A stretch of DNA of 43,990 nucleotides from Phycisphaeraceae bacterium (lineage in GTDB: Bacteria; Planctomycetota; Phycisphaerae; Phycisphaerales; Phycisphaeraceae). The notes under the pieces were generated by a model. The model worked only from the letters and a program-made list of their open reading frames with translations. It made no database searches and was not told where the DNA came from. Location: positions 1 through 43,990 of the forward strand of contig JAFIFY010000088.1 of NCBI GenBank assembly GCA_020831765.1. The letters run 5' to 3'. Below, one piece after another: positions 25,436-34,454 of the stretch. The translations under genes and the position numbers were made by a program. Each line of letters begins with the position of its first letter. The stretch's first letter is position 1.

Positions 25436-26014
25436 TTAAGCCGAGGCCGTCACCGCGTGCTCGATGGTCTCGATCACCTGCCGGATGTGGAACGGCTTCT
25501 TGAGAAAACCATCAAAGCCCCGCTGCAGGTAGGCCTGGCATTGTGTCTCGGAAAGTTTGCCCGTCATGGCGATCATGCGGGTGGATTGCAGGTCCGGGTT
25601 GGAGGTGACCATCTTCAGAAGATCCTCGCCCTTGACCTCGGGCAGGTGCATGTCCACAAGAATGACGTGCGGCCGGAACTTCTCGCATTCGATGCCCGCC
25701 GAGAAACCGGTATGCGCCATGCGAACCTCGTAGTTGGCCTGTTCGCTGAGCACCTTGTTGATGACATCGAGGATTTCCGATTGCTCATCCACGATCAGGA
25801 CGCGGGTCCGGCCGCTTTGCAGTCCATCCAGCGGAATGTTGTGCTCGCGCATGAACTTGATCAGTGAGGGCAGTGGAATGCGTCGATCCTTGGACCCCGG
25901 AATCCGGTACCCCCTGAGCTGGCCGGAATCAAACCACTTGCTCACGGTGCGCGGAGCCACGTTGCAGATTCGAGCCACTTCACCGGTTGTAAGAATGTCT
26001 TTTTGCCTTGGCAT
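25436..26014 (-). CDS. Excisionase-type HTH plus receiver domain regulator
   Basis: The 192-residue protein has an N-terminal MerR/excisionase-like HTH (about 8-58: LTTGEVARICNVAPRTVSKWFDSGQLRGYRIPGSKDRRIP) followed by a CheY-like receiver (about 71-190). The receiver is intact: acidic pair Asp76-Glu77, phospho-acceptor Asp121 in ILVDMHLPEV, Thr151 in AMTGK and Lys173 in LKKPF. So it should be phosphorylated by a histidine kinase and bind DNA. The order (DNA-binding domain first) is the reverse of the OmpR/NarL types. No kinase gene is adjacent. ATG 26014 is preceded by GAGGAGAAAG. Confidence 0.9.
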   Translation of the reverse strand: MPRQKDILTTGEVARICNVAPRTVSKWFDSGQLRGYRIPGSKDRRIPLPSLIKFMREHNIPLDGLQSGRTRVLIVDEQSEILDVINKVLSEQANYEVRMAHTGFSAGIECEKFRPHVILVDMHLPEVKGEDLLKMVTSNPDLQSTRMIAMTGKLSETQCQAYLQRGFDGFLKKPFHIRQVIETIEHAVTASA

Positions 26015-26250
26015 TTCAATCTTTCTCCTCGAAACTCCCTGTCAAGCATCCTCTCGCGGGAGCCTGACCGGTTTTTCATCGTCCGACCGGGCAGACGGGT
26101 TAAACGTCAGAACGCGAAATGATGACGGTTTCGATGGCGCGGCGTTGTCCGTATGATCCGGCGCGATCAAAGCGGTCCCCGGACGCCCGGAAACGGACAC
26201 TCTTTGAGCGCGATGGCCGGAAATGATCGAGTCGTCCGATAAGCGATGGC

Positions 26251-28020
26251 TCAGATTTCGTAGGCCCAGCCCACGCCATCGAGTTCAGCCGGATCGACGT
26301 TGAACGACTGCGCCGCCAGTACGCGGGCGCGGGCGATGGCCAGCTTGGCACTGTTGAAGATGCCCTCGGTCGCGGGAAAGATGTTCTCGCGGCCGATTCG
26401 ATCGGCCAGGCCGTAACGATCGATCAACCGCATCGCCTCGGGACGAACGCCACACATCAACAGCGCTCCATCACGCTCGCGCAGCAGGCCGTTCAACCGA
26501 TCCAACACCCCGAGAATCGTGGCATCCATGGAATAGGTGCGCTTCAGACGAAGAATGATGATCCGGGCGCCGCCGGCCACGAGTCGGTGGAGCTGATCCT
26601 GCAAATCCTCGGCCACGCCAAAGAACAGGTCGCCTTCCATCTGCAGGAAGATGATCCGTTCACTGCCCGAGCGGTTGTGCAGTGGCCGCTCCAGGAACGG
26701 GCCGCCTTCGGTGGGCACCATCTGCATGAGCTTGAGCCGGCCGGCATGACGCAGATACAGGCCCAGATTGAGGATGACGCCGATGAAGATCGCATACTCC
26801 AGGTGGGTGATCAACGCCGAAACCAAAGTCACCGCACACACCAGGAAATCAGAGCGGCTGGATCGGGCCATATGCCTGATCGATCGGAAATCGATCAGCG
26901 AGAAACCAATCACAAAGAGCAGCGCCGCCAGGCTGGCAAGGGGCAGATATTCGCCCAGCGGGGCGACCAGGAGGACAAGCACCACCACCATGGCGCTGTT
27001 GTAGAAATTGACCAGTCGCGTTCGACCGCCGGCCATGCGATTCAGGGCCGAACGGGTGAAGCTGCCCGCGGCGGGAAAACACCCGGCGAAACTCGAAAGC
27101 ACATTGGCCGAGCCCACCGCCAGGAACTCGCGGTTGGAATCGATCCGCTCACCGGTACGGACGGCGATTCCCTTGGAGATGCTCACGGTCTCGAGCATGC
27201 CCAGAAGCGCGATCGCCAATGCTCCGCCCAGAATGGCCTGCCATTGTCCCCAGGTTAACACCGGAAAGCTCAGCGGCGGCAATTCCTTGGGCAACGCACC
27301 CACCACCGAAACCTGCCCGCTTGTCCAACCCAGGATCGCCACCAACAGCGAACCGGTCAGAACCGCCATCAGCGCACCGGGGATTCTTCGGCTGACCTGC
27401 CCAACGATCAGAAGCGCCGCCAGGGATGCCAACCCCAGGACAACGGTCCGCCAATCGGTCTCGCCCAATCGCGGAAGGGTCTGATGAAGAATGCCGATCG
27501 CCCCGGGCAGATCGCCACTCAGCCGCGCCGCGGGCAGACCCAGAAAGTTGGGTACCTGCTTGAGAATGATCAGCAGACCCGCCCCGGCCGTGAAGCCGAT
27601 GATCACCGAGCTGCTGACGTAACGCGTGAGATTACCAAGCTTTGCGGCCGCAAAGGCGAGCTGGATCGCGCCTGAAAGCAGCGCCAGGGCCGCATAGATG
27701 GCCAGGAATTCCGAACCTTCAGCGCCCGTGAGCCGGCTGACGACCGAAGCGGTGAGCAGGCTGATGGCGTTGGTCGGACCGACGGAAAGGTAGTTGGATG
27801 TGCTGAAAAGCGCGGCGATGGTGGTTTGAATGATCGCCCCATAGAGTCCGTAGATCGGGTCAACCCCCGCGATCAGTGCGTAAGCCATGGCCTGGGGAAT
27901 GGCAAGGATCGCCCCGGAAAGTCCGGCAAGCAGGTCGGCTCGCAGCTTGCTCGTTGAATACCCTCGCAGGCTCTCCGCCACGGGTTCCCAAGGCCACTTC
28001 ATCGACGCACGCAAGTTCAT
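26251..28020 (-). CDS. SulP family inorganic anion transporter with STAS domain
   Basis: This 589-residue inner-membrane transporter has the SulP N-terminus (LRADLLAGLSGAILAIPQAMAYALIAGVDPIYGLYGAI, about 26-63) with the conserved AIPQAMAYA segment and GLY. About 12 membrane segments follow, then a C-terminal cytoplasmic STAS domain (about 450-565: FLQMEGDLFFGVAEDLQDQL, IIILRLKRTYSMDATILGVLDRL). The family carries sulfate, bicarbonate or dicarboxylates. The ion is not predictable from this sequence. ATG 28020 is taken as start; ATG 28002 is possible; no strong ribosome binding site is seen. Confidence 0.93.
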   Translation of the reverse strand: MNLRASMKWPWEPVAESLRGYSTSKLRADLLAGLSGAILAIPQAMAYALIAGVDPIYGLYGAIIQTTIAALFSTSNYLSVGPTNAISLLTASVVSRLTGAEGSEFLAIYAALALLSGAIQLAFAAAKLGNLTRYVSSSVIIGFTAGAGLLIILKQVPNFLGLPAARLSGDLPGAIGILHQTLPRLGETDWRTVVLGLASLAALLIVGQVSRRIPGALMAVLTGSLLVAILGWTSGQVSVVGALPKELPPLSFPVLTWGQWQAILGGALAIALLGMLETVSISKGIAVRTGERIDSNREFLAVGSANVLSSFAGCFPAAGSFTRSALNRMAGGRTRLVNFYNSAMVVVLVLLVAPLGEYLPLASLAALLFVIGFSLIDFRSIRHMARSSRSDFLVCAVTLVSALITHLEYAIFIGVILNLGLYLRHAGRLKLMQMVPTEGGPFLERPLHNRSGSERIIFLQMEGDLFFGVAEDLQDQLHRLVAGGARIIILRLKRTYSMDATILGVLDRLNGLLRERDGALLMCGVRPEAMRLIDRYGLADRIGRENIFPATEGIFNSAKLAIARARVLAAQSFNVDPAELDGVGWAYEI

Positions 28021-28333
28021 CGTGGCTACAATCTACAACGAAGCGGCCCGCCGGTGGGGTGTGGCCGCTCACGTGCGGTTCCGCCAACGCAATTTCAGGC
28101 GAACAAGAGATGTCCATCCAGGCATGCCCAGAGAGTCAGCACCCGTGGCGCGGTGATCGTCGTGATGCGCCATGGACCGGCATGGTGGCGCGACGTATCC
28201 CCGCGCCGGGCCCGACCATGTACCGGTCGAGGCTTGCGCATTCTCAAGCGGGCGTGCATTTGCGTCGAATCAACGACTAGGGCGTCTCGGTCAGCGGCGA
28301 GGACCGGTCCGGGATGATGGGAACGGCAGGGAC
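28021..28333. other. Divergent intergenic region between SulP gene and sigma factor gene
   Basis: The stretch holds the upstream regions of two divergent genes. Frames that run through it, including a 54-codon extension of the sigma factor frame, lack protein character. An imperfect hairpin at about 28168-28194 is present, but no promoter pair stands out. Confidence 0.4.
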
Positions 28334-29356
28334 ATGGGAAGTTCGCGAATCAAATCCGATCTTGAAATCTACCTCAAGCAGATCGATGAGCTGCCCCTGC
28401 TCTCGGCTGACGAGGAGAAGGAGCTCTGTCGGGCGATCATCCGTGACAATTGCCCCATGGCCCGTGAGCGTATGGTCCGCTCCAATCTCCGGCTGGTGGT
28501 CTCCATCGCCAAGCGATACGGCAACCGCGGCCTGCTCTTGACCGACCTGATCGAAGAAGGCAATCTCGGGCTGCTTCGCGCTGTGGAGGGTTTCGATCCC
28601 GAGCAGGGCGCCCGGTTCTCCACCTACGCATCCTGGTGGATCAAGCAATCGATCAAGCGGGCCCTGATCAACGCCGTGCAGCCGGTCCATATTCCGGCCT
28701 ACATGGTGGAACTGATCGCCAAGTGGAAGAAGGCGGCCCTGGAGCTTGAAGATCAACTGGGCCGGCAGCCAACCATCCAGGAACTCGCCGAGGCGATGGA
28801 CCTGCCGATCCGCAAGATGCGGATCATCCGCAAGGCCGTGCGGGCCTTCCAGAGGCCGGCTCGGTCCGACCCGGCCATGGGCGAAGAAGGCCTGACGATG
28901 GCCGAACTGCTCACCGATCACCGCCATCTGACGCCGGAAGAGAACGTCCTGAACGAAGATGAACTGGCCACCATCCGGCAACTGCTCGACACCATCGATG
29001 AACGCGAAGCCACCATCCTGCGAATGCGTTTTGGCATCGATGGTCACGAGCCGCTGACGCTCAAGGAGGTCGGAGAGCGCGTCGGGCTGACGCGCGAGCG
29101 TGTTCGGCAGATCGAGATCGAATCCCTTCGAAAGCTCAATGAACGCATGACCAGCGAATCGCCGCTGTCAGTTCCGCCGACACCGGACAAGCCCCGCCGC
29201 CGAGTACGCAAATCCACGTCCACCCAGAACGGCACACATCCAACATCTTCTGAAGTCGACGCCCAGCATGAAACCGCCAGCGGCAAGCGCACCGCCGGAA
29301 GCAGGAAGAAGGGCAGGCGTTCCACATCAACGGCCCGCGCCGGCAAGAACACCTGA
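28334..29356 (+). CDS. RNA polymerase sigma factor, sigma-70 family (RpoD/RpoS-like)
   Basis: From ATG 28334 the protein has 340 residues. Region 1.2 is [24 protein letters not shown] (about 8-31), region 2 has [60 protein letters not shown] (about 50-112), region 3 follows, and region 4.2 has [28 protein letters not shown] (about 240-268). It lacks region 1.1 and the long non-conserved insert of a primary RpoD, so it is probably a group 2 (alternative, RpoS-like) factor or a short primary factor. The final 65 residues form a Lys/Arg/Ser/Thr-rich tail ([14 protein letters not shown] ... [20 protein letters not shown]) that is unusual in the family. Confidence 0.93.
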   Translation: MGSSRIKSDLEIYLKQIDELPLLSADEEKELCRAIIRDNCPMARERMVRSNLRLVVSIAKRYGNRGLLLTDLIEEGNLGLLRAVEGFDPEQGARFSTYASWWIKQSIKRALINAVQPVHIPAYMVELIAKWKKAALELEDQLGRQPTIQELAEAMDLPIRKMRIIRKAVRAFQRPARSDPAMGEEGLTMAELLTDHRHLTPEENVLNEDELATIRQLLDTIDEREATILRMRFGIDGHEPLTLKEVGERVGLTRERVRQIEIESLRKLNERMTSESPLSVPPTPDKPRRRVRKSTSTQNGTHPTSSEVDAQHETASGKRTAGSRKKGRRSTSTARAGKNT

Positions 29357-29429
29357 TCGATTCACCTGGCCATCGAAGGCCCATCGCGACACCGACGAAT
29401 GACCCGGAGGCATCGTTGCCGATGATCGG

Positions 29430-30473
29430 CTACACCATCTCGGCCCGCGATTCGAGAATGACATCGCGCTCGATCGCGCGGGCGATGCGCCCAAGCGTCG
29501 GCACCAGCTTGCCCAGTTGGTCCGGTGTGATGGACTGTCCGCCGTCGGTCATGGCGTGGACCGGATCGGGATGGACCTCCAGCAGGATGCCATCGGCGCC
29601 CGCGGCCACGGCGGCCTTGGCCATGTCGGACACCAGCCGCGCATGACCGGTGCCGTGCGAGGGATCGGCCACGATGGGCAGGTGGCTCTTGTGATGGATT
29701 TCCGGGATGGCCGAGAGTGAGAAGGTGTTTCGCGTGTGGTCTTCGAAGGTGCGGATGCCGCGCTCACAGAGAATGACATTGGGATTGCCCGCGGCCAGGA
29801 TGTACTCCGCGGCCTGAAGCAACTCATCGATGGTCATGGACATGCCGCGCTTGAGCAACACCGGCCGGGGCTGGCGGCCGCAGGCTTCCAGCAGTCGATA
29901 GTTCTGGCTGTTGCGGGTGCCGATCTGGAGACAGTCGGCGTATTCGGCGACCAAGTCAACTTCGCTGGGCGTCATGACCTCGGTGATGATGGCCAGGCCG
30001 GTGGCTTCCCGGGCCTGGGCGAGCATCTTCAGGCCGTCTTCGCCGAACCCCTGGAAGGTGTAGGGATTGGTCCGCGGCTTGAACGCCCCGCCACGCAACG
30101 CATGCGCGCCGGCCTTCTTGACCAGGTGCGCGGTCTCGATGATCTCCCGCTCGCCCTCGACCGAACACGGGCCGGCCACGATCGGCACCTCGATGCCGCC
30201 GAAGATGCACTGCGAGGAGACCACGACGGTGGACGTGGTCGGCCGAGCCTCCCGCGCGGCCATCTTATAGGGCGCCAGAATCGGCACCACCCGGTCAACA
30301 TTGGAGGCCAGCTCCAGCTTGCCCTTGTCCTTCTTGCGGTCATCGCCGATCACCGCGACCACGGTCAGGTCCGTGCCCACAATGACATGGTCGCGCAGAC
30401 CCATCTCGCGCACGAGTTGACAAACGGTCTGGACATCGGATTCGGTTGCTTCGGGCTTCATGACAACAATCAT
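29430..30473 (-). CDS. aroF: 3-deoxy-D-arabino-heptulosonate 7-phosphate synthase, type I-beta with ferredoxin-like regulatory domain
   Basis: The enzyme condenses phosphoenolpyruvate and erythrose 4-phosphate, the first step of the shikimate pathway. Residues about 1-66 form the N-terminal ferredoxin-like regulatory domain ([25 protein letters not shown]), as in Thermotoga-type enzymes where Tyr/Phe bind. The barrel carries [33 protein letters not shown] and [11 protein letters not shown], with the metal and substrate residues of the family. ATG 30473 is the start (GGAG eight nt upstream); a GTG two codons earlier is less likely. The 5' leader contains a complete attenuator, so expression should respond to aromatic amino acid supply in addition to allosteric feedback. 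Confidence 0.95.
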   Translation of the reverse strand: MIVVMKPEATESDVQTVCQLVREMGLRDHVIVGTDLTVVAVIGDDRKKDKGKLELASNVDRVVPILAPYKMAAREARPTTSTVVVSSQCIFGGIEVPIVAGPCSVEGEREIIETAHLVKKAGAHALRGGAFKPRTNPYTFQGFGEDGLKMLAQAREATGLAIITEVMTPSEVDLVAEYADCLQIGTRNSQNYRLLEACGRQPRPVLLKRGMSMTIDELLQAAEYILAAGNPNVILCERGIRTFEDHTRNTFSLSAIPEIHHKSHLPIVADPSHGTGHARLVSDMAKAAVAAGADGILLEVHPDPVHAMTDGGQSITPDQLGKLVPTLGRIARAIERDVILESRAEMV

Positions 30474-30519
30474 TTCCACGGCTCCATATCAAGGTTCATC
30501 GATCCGATCGCGGACCGGA

Positions 30520-30551
30520 AACAAAAAACCCCGACGCTCGCCGCATCGGGG
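30520..30551 (-). terminator. Attenuator terminator in the aroF leader
   Basis: On the minus strand a 9-bp stem (CCCCGAUGC with GCGUCGGGG, one U-G pair, 30551-30529) has a GGCGA loop and is followed at once by UUUUUUGUUU. It lies about 50-80 nt before the aroF start codon, between a leader peptide and the structural gene. The 5' half is also perfectly complementary over 10 bases to 30593-30602 upstream, which would break the terminator. Confidence 0.88.
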
Positions 30552-30581
30552 TCAGGGGGATTCGGTTCATCCAGAGAACAA

Positions 30582-30653
30582 TCACAACCCGTCCGATGCG
30601 GCTGATCCGCCGGTAAACCAGAAAGCAAAAAAGACGGGTTGGGCTGATTTCAT
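30582..30653 (-). CDS. aroF leader peptide (Phe/Trp-rich attenuation peptide)
   Basis: A 23-codon frame begins at ATG 30653 and ends at TGA 30582-30584. Residues 8-13 read FFAFWF: four phenylalanine codons and one tryptophan codon within six, recalling the pheA leader of enterobacteria (FFFAFFF). An AGGT lies eight bases before the ATG. The base segment covering codons 5-7 (30633-30641) pairs perfectly over nine bases with the segment covering codons 21-23 (30585-30593). The latter region also takes part in the antiterminator. Ribosomes waiting for charged tRNA-Phe at codons 8-13 would cover the first segment and release the second. Confidence 0.85.
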   Translation of the reverse strand: MKSAQPVFFAFWFTGGSAASDGL

Positions 30654-30673
30654 GTTCGCTACCTGTGTCCTCC

Positions 30674-30702
30674 ATTGTGCGCTCTCAAATAGGCAAAGGC
30701 AA
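30674..30702 (-). promoter_or_regulatory. Candidate aroF leader promoter
   Basis: TTGCCT (30702-30697) and CACAAT (30679-30674) are 17 bp apart on the minus strand and would start a transcript near 30667, about 14 nt before the leader peptide ATG. Consensus match is moderate at both boxes; the spacing and position fit the attenuator that follows. Confidence 0.5.
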
Positions 30703-30869
30703 GCGAAGATCGAAAATTTTGCGCTTCTCCGCCTCCGACGGGCCAGCCAGTCGGCCGGCCGGCCCGGTCTGGCGATCCTTGCCCCATGCATCTTCAGAAC
30801 GCTACCATGCCGACAATCACCGCCCAGAGGCGAGCCGCCGTGGCGAGATTCATAACCCGATAACCAGGC

Positions 30870-31694
30870 ATGGAGCCCAACTTGCCCCATAGTCCGTTCA
30901 TCACCGAGCCACCACGGCCCATCGGGCTTGGGGCCGTGGTGTGGGGCATGACCCGCCGACCGGTTTTTCTCATCATCACCGCCCTGCTCATCGTCATCGC
31001 CGCGCCCCTGTTGATCGGCGGGATCATGCTGCTGCGGATGGCGCTGGCCGAATCGGTGCATGAGCGGCTTCTGGCCCATGGGACCCGGACCGATGGCCAA
31101 GTCGTGCATGTCCGCATCAATCACAACGTGAATATCAACGATGTGAATCCGCGTCGGATCACGTTCAGATATTCCCACGCCGGCCAGGAGCGGACCGATT
31201 CCATGCAGACGCTTGATGTGCGTGAGGCGGACCAGTTGCACACCGGCGATCCGGTCCGCGTGGCCTATCTGGACGACGAGGCGACCCTGGTTGACCTCGA
31301 GCCCATGGATTTCAGGATTTTTTATCTGGTGGGATTGATCCCCTTGAGCCTCTTCGCCGTTCCGGTGACCGTCGCCGCGCTGATCATGTCGGGCATGCTG
31401 CTCAAACACGGCTTGAACGTTCGAGCCACGCTCCGCGATGGGATGGTGCGCTCCGCCACGGTGCTCATGATCACCCCCGCATCGGGCCTGAGTGTTTTCG
31501 GACCATCCCATGTGCTGCGGTTTGTCTACGGCAATGAAGCGGGCACGGCCGTGGAAGGCAGCGCCAAGACGGCTGATTCGGAGTTGATCAGCCATCTACA
31601 GCCCGGTGATGCGATCCACGTACTCGTCCGACCGGGACACCCCACCGCCGACCTGATCCTCGATCGCCAAGTCCAAAATCGCCTGGGCGCGTAA
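30870..31694 (+). CDS. DUF3592-type integral membrane protein
   Basis: The 274-residue protein has a long hydrophobic segment near the N-terminus (VFLIITALLIVIAAPLLIGGIMLL, about 32-55) and another at about 150-178 (FYLVGLIPLSLFAVPVTVAALIM). The loop between them (about 70-145) is beta-rich, with GTRTDGQVVHVRINHN ... ITFRYSHAGQERTD ... GDPVRVAYLDDEATLVDL, the DUF3592 pattern. A second similar beta module follows the second membrane segment (ATVLMITPASGLSVFGPSHVLRFVYG). Function unknown. It is divergent from the aroF leader. Confidence 0.75.
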   Translation: MEPNLPHSPFITEPPRPIGLGAVVWGMTRRPVFLIITALLIVIAAPLLIGGIMLLRMALAESVHERLLAHGTRTDGQVVHVRINHNVNINDVNPRRITFRYSHAGQERTDSMQTLDVREADQLHTGDPVRVAYLDDEATLVDLEPMDFRIFYLVGLIPLSLFAVPVTVAALIMSGMLLKHGLNVRATLRDGMVRSATVLMITPASGLSVFGPSHVLRFVYGNEAGTAVEGSAKTADSELISHLQPGDAIHVLVRPGHPTADLILDRQVQNRLGA

Positions 31695-31820
31695 CGCCAA
31701 GAGAGATGACCCTGGCGCGGCGAACGCGGTAAGCATCCCCATTGCGCGGTCGGCGGTGGTGGGTTTCGGACATGGCGGCTATCTTGATCGCTGTGCCTTG
31801 AGCCAACAGGATGTGCGCGG

Positions 31821-32084
31821 ATGCCCACGCTGGACTTGAAGGACGCCATTTTGACGGGTCATGCGACCGAGCAGATGCAGGCGAGGCGAATTTCGCATGA
31901 GCAGGTGCGGGCGGTCCTGGCGACGCCGGAGCGGGTGTCGCCGGTGCGTGAGGGGCGCGTGGTCGCGCAAGGGATGGTGGGCGCATATCTTTTGCGTGTG
32001 TTTGTGGATGTGGACCGGACACCGGCGGAGGTGGTGACGGTTTATCGAACGACTAAGATTGACAAGTACAGGAGTAAACCATGA
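31821..32084 (+). CDS. DUF4258 domain protein, putative toxin of a two-gene module
   Basis: The 87-residue protein has TGHATEQMQARRISHEQVRAVLATPERVSPVREGRVVAQGMVGAYLLRVFVDVDRTPAEVVTVYRTTKIDKYR. This is the DUF4258 pattern: an HA..RM..R-like helix near the start and a strand with VVTVYRT..I..Y at the end, resembling RelE/BrnT-like small proteins. It overlaps the next gene in an ATGA, so the two are translationally coupled. DUF4258/DUF2283 pairs recur in bacteria and are often treated as candidate toxin-antitoxin modules, but the toxic activity is not shown by sequence. Confidence 0.8.
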   Translation: MPTLDLKDAILTGHATEQMQARRISHEQVRAVLATPERVSPVREGRVVAQGMVGAYLLRVFVDVDRTPAEVVTVYRTTKIDKYRSKP

Positions 32085-32281
32085 AGGTCATTTACGATCC
32101 ACGAACGGACACGCTCACGGTGCGATTCAAGCCCGGCGAGGTGGCGGAGAGCGATGAATCGAAGCCCGGCCTGATTCTTGACTTCGATGAGCAGGGCGGC
32201 CTGCTGGCGCTGGAGATTCTGGATGCTTCCAAGCATGTGGAGGAGACGCGATCCGTCCAGATCGAGGTAACTGCGGCGTAA
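32081..32281 (+). CDS. DUF2283 domain protein, putative antitoxin partner
   Basis: The 66-residue product begins MKVIYDPRTDTLTVRFKPG and continues with ESDESKPGLILDFDEQGGLLALEILDASKHV. That is the whole DUF2283 domain: D...D.L.V.F, then a strand pair with LDFDE.G.LLGLEILDAS. AGGAG lies at the right distance from ATG 32081. It shares four bases with the upstream DUF4258 gene. Confidence 0.85.
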   Translation: MKVIYDPRTDTLTVRFKPGEVAESDESKPGLILDFDEQGGLLALEILDASKHVEETRSVQIEVTAA

Positions 32282-32440
32282 TCCGTCCGCCGCTGCGGGG
32301 TGAGCGTTCCATCGTCCTCCCGTGTCAGCTTCACATAGCCCAACGCCCCCGAGTCACAAACCGTCACCCCGTAGCTCCAACCCGGACAGCGGAAACCGGA
32401 TGCGCCCTTCCATCGAACGGGTGTCCCGGTGTTGAAGTCA
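32282..32440 (-). pseudogene. Possible remnant of an unidentified gene
   Basis: On the minus strand the segment reads PVRWKGASGFRCPGWSYGVTVCDSGALGYVKLTREDDGTLTPQRRTDY, which looks more like real protein than the usual antisense frames here, then runs into the complement of the DUF2283 gene. No start is convincing and no family is recognised. It might be the stump of a gene interrupted when the DUF4258/DUF2283 pair arrived, or it may be accidental. Confidence 0.2.
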
Positions 32441-32442
32441 TG

Positions 32443-32480
32443 AAAAAAGCCGCGCTGGATTCTGGTGGATCCAGCGCGGC
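32443..32480 (-). terminator. Intrinsic terminator of dnaK
   Basis: On the minus strand a perfect 12-bp stem (32480-32469 with 32460-32449, GC-rich) has an 8-base loop and is followed by six U. It lies about 70 bp after the dnaK stop codon. Confidence 0.92.
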
Positions 32481-32549
32481 GTATGGTCAGGCCCACAGGT
32501 TCATCCATCGCCCGGCGGCATGCACCCGGACCGACGGGCGCGGGGCGGT

Positions 32550-34454
32550 TTACTTCTTCACTTCGTACTCGGCATCGATGACATCATCATCCTTGGCGCC
32601 GGCTTCGCCGCTCGATTCGCCGCCTTCGGCACCTCCGGATGCGGCGTTCTGCGAGGCGGTCTGCTCATAGATCGCCTTACCCAGTTCCTGCAGGGCGGCC
32701 TCAAGCTCCTTGATGCCCCGCTCGATCGCCTCGACATCATCACCCTTGATGCGCTCTTCCAGCGTGTTGGCCGCGCTTTCGATCTTGCTTCGCACTTCGG
32801 CCGAAACCTTTTCGCCGTGCTCTTCAAGCTGCTTGCGGGACTGGTAGGCCAGGTTCTCGGCCTGGTTGCGTGCATCGACCAGCCGCCGCTTGTTGCGGTC
32901 CTCGTCGGCGTGAAGTTCGGCATCCTTCTTCATCTTCTCGATCTCGTCCTCGGAAAGCCCGCTGGAGCCCTTGATCTCGATGGACTGCTCCTTGCCGGTT
33001 CCCTTGTCCTTGGCCGAGACGTGGAGGATGCCGTTGGCATCGATGTTGAAGGTCACTTCGATCTGCGGCGTGCCGCGCGGCGCCGGGGCGATGCCTTCAA
33101 GATTGAAGTGCCCAAGCGTCCGGTTGTCCTGGGACATCTGCCGCTCACCCTGGAGCACATGGATGGTCACGGCCGTCTGGTTGTCCGAGTAGGTCGTGAA
33201 CACGTTGCTCTTGCTGGTGGGGATGGTCGTGTTGCGTTCGATCAGCCGGGTCATGACGCCGCCGGCGGTCTCGATGCCCAGCGAGAGCGGGGTCACATCC
33301 AGCAGGAGGATGTCCTTGACATCGCCCTGAAGGACGCCGCCCTGAATCGCCGCGCCGATGGCCACCACTTCATCCGGGTTGATGCTCTTGTTCGGCTCGC
33401 GATTAAAAATCTCCCGGCAGATTTCCTGCACCTTGGGAATTCGCGTCGAGCCGCCGACGAGCACCACCTCCTGGACATCCGACGGCTTGAGCTTGGCATC
33501 ATCCAGCGCCTTGAGCACCGGATCACGCAGCCGCTTGAACAGGTCATCGCAGAGCTGCTCGAACTTTGCGCGGCTGATGGTGATCTGCAGGTGCTTGGGC
33601 CCCTGCGGTGTGGCGGTGATGAACGGCAGGTTGACCGTGGTCTCCTGCATCGTCGAAAGCTCGCACTTGGCTTTCTCGGCCGCCTCCTTGAGCCGCTGCA
33701 GGGCCATGGCATCTTCCTTGAGGTTGATGCCCTCCTTTCGGCGGAACTCCTCGGCCAGATGATCGATCAGTCGCTGGTCCCAGTCGTCACCACCCAGATG
33801 CGTATCGCCGTTGGTCGAGAGCACCTCGAAGACACCCTCGCCGATATCGAGAATCGAGATATCGAAGGTGCCGCCGCCAAGGTCGAACACCGCGATCTTC
33901 TCGTTCTTCTTCTTCTCCATGCCGTAGGCCAGCGCCGCGGCGGTCGGCTCGTTGATGATGCGGTCGACCTTGAGCCCGGCGATCTCGCCGGCTTCCTTGG
34001 TGGCGTGGCGCTGGGAATCGTTGAAGTAGGCCGGAACGGTGATCACCGCGGCCTCGACCTTCTCGCCCAGATAGTCCTCGGCAACCTTCTTAAGCTCGCC
34101 CAGGATCATCGCGCTGACCTCCTGGGGCGTGTAGCTCTTGTCGCGCACCTTCACCTTGACCAGCTCATCCGATGCGCCCACCACTTCATAGGGCACCATC
34201 TTCTCTTCGGCCTGCACCTCGTGATGGCGGCGGCCCATGAACCGCTTGATCGAGAAGATCGTGTTCTTCGGATTGGTGACCTGCTGGTGCTTGGCCGGCT
34301 GGCCGACCAGCCGCTCACCCTTGTCGGTAAAGCCCACGATGGAGGGCGTGGTTCTGGCGCCCTGGCTGTTGATCAGCACCTTGGGCTGGCCCGCCTCCAT
34401 GATCGCGACCACCGAATTGGTTGTTCCAAGATCGATTCCGATTGTCTTTGGCAT
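32550..34454 (-). CDS. dnaK: Chaperone protein DnaK (Hsp70)
   Basis: The ATP-driven cytoplasmic chaperone. The nucleotide-binding domain shows [13 protein letters not shown] (N-terminus), [30 protein letters not shown] and [12 protein letters not shown]. The linker [16 protein letters not shown] leads to the substrate-binding domain with [22 protein letters not shown] and the lid region. At about 634 residues it has the standard length and ends [15 protein letters not shown] 34454 is favoured because GAGG is six bases before it; a second ATG is directly in front. No grpE or dnaJ is adjacent, and no CIRCE element was found upstream. Confidence 0.98.
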   Translation of the reverse strand: MPKTIGIDLGTTNSVVAIMEAGQPKVLINSQGARTTPSIVGFTDKGERLVGQPAKHQQVTNPKNTIFSIKRFMGRRHHEVQAEEKMVPYEVVGASDELVKVKVRDKSYTPQEVSAMILGELKKVAEDYLGEKVEAAVITVPAYFNDSQRHATKEAGEIAGLKVDRIINEPTAAALAYGMEKKKNEKIAVFDLGGGTFDISILDIGEGVFEVLSTNGDTHLGGDDWDQRLIDHLAEEFRRKEGINLKEDAMALQRLKEAAEKAKCELSTMQETTVNLPFITATPQGPKHLQITISRAKFEQLCDDLFKRLRDPVLKALDDAKLKPSDVQEVVLVGGSTRIPKVQEICREIFNREPNKSINPDEVVAIGAAIQGGVLQGDVKDILLLDVTPLSLGIETAGGVMTRLIERNTTIPTSKSNVFTTYSDNQTAVTIHVLQGERQMSQDNRTLGHFNLEGIAPAPRGTPQIEVTFNIDANGILHVSAKDKGTGKEQSIEIKGSSGLSEDEIEKMKKDAELHADEDRNKRRLVDARNQAENLAYQSRKQLEEHGEKVSAEVRSKIESAANTLEERIKGDDVEAIERGIKELEAALQELGKAIYEQTASQNAASGGAEGGESSGEAGAKDDDVIDAEYEVKK

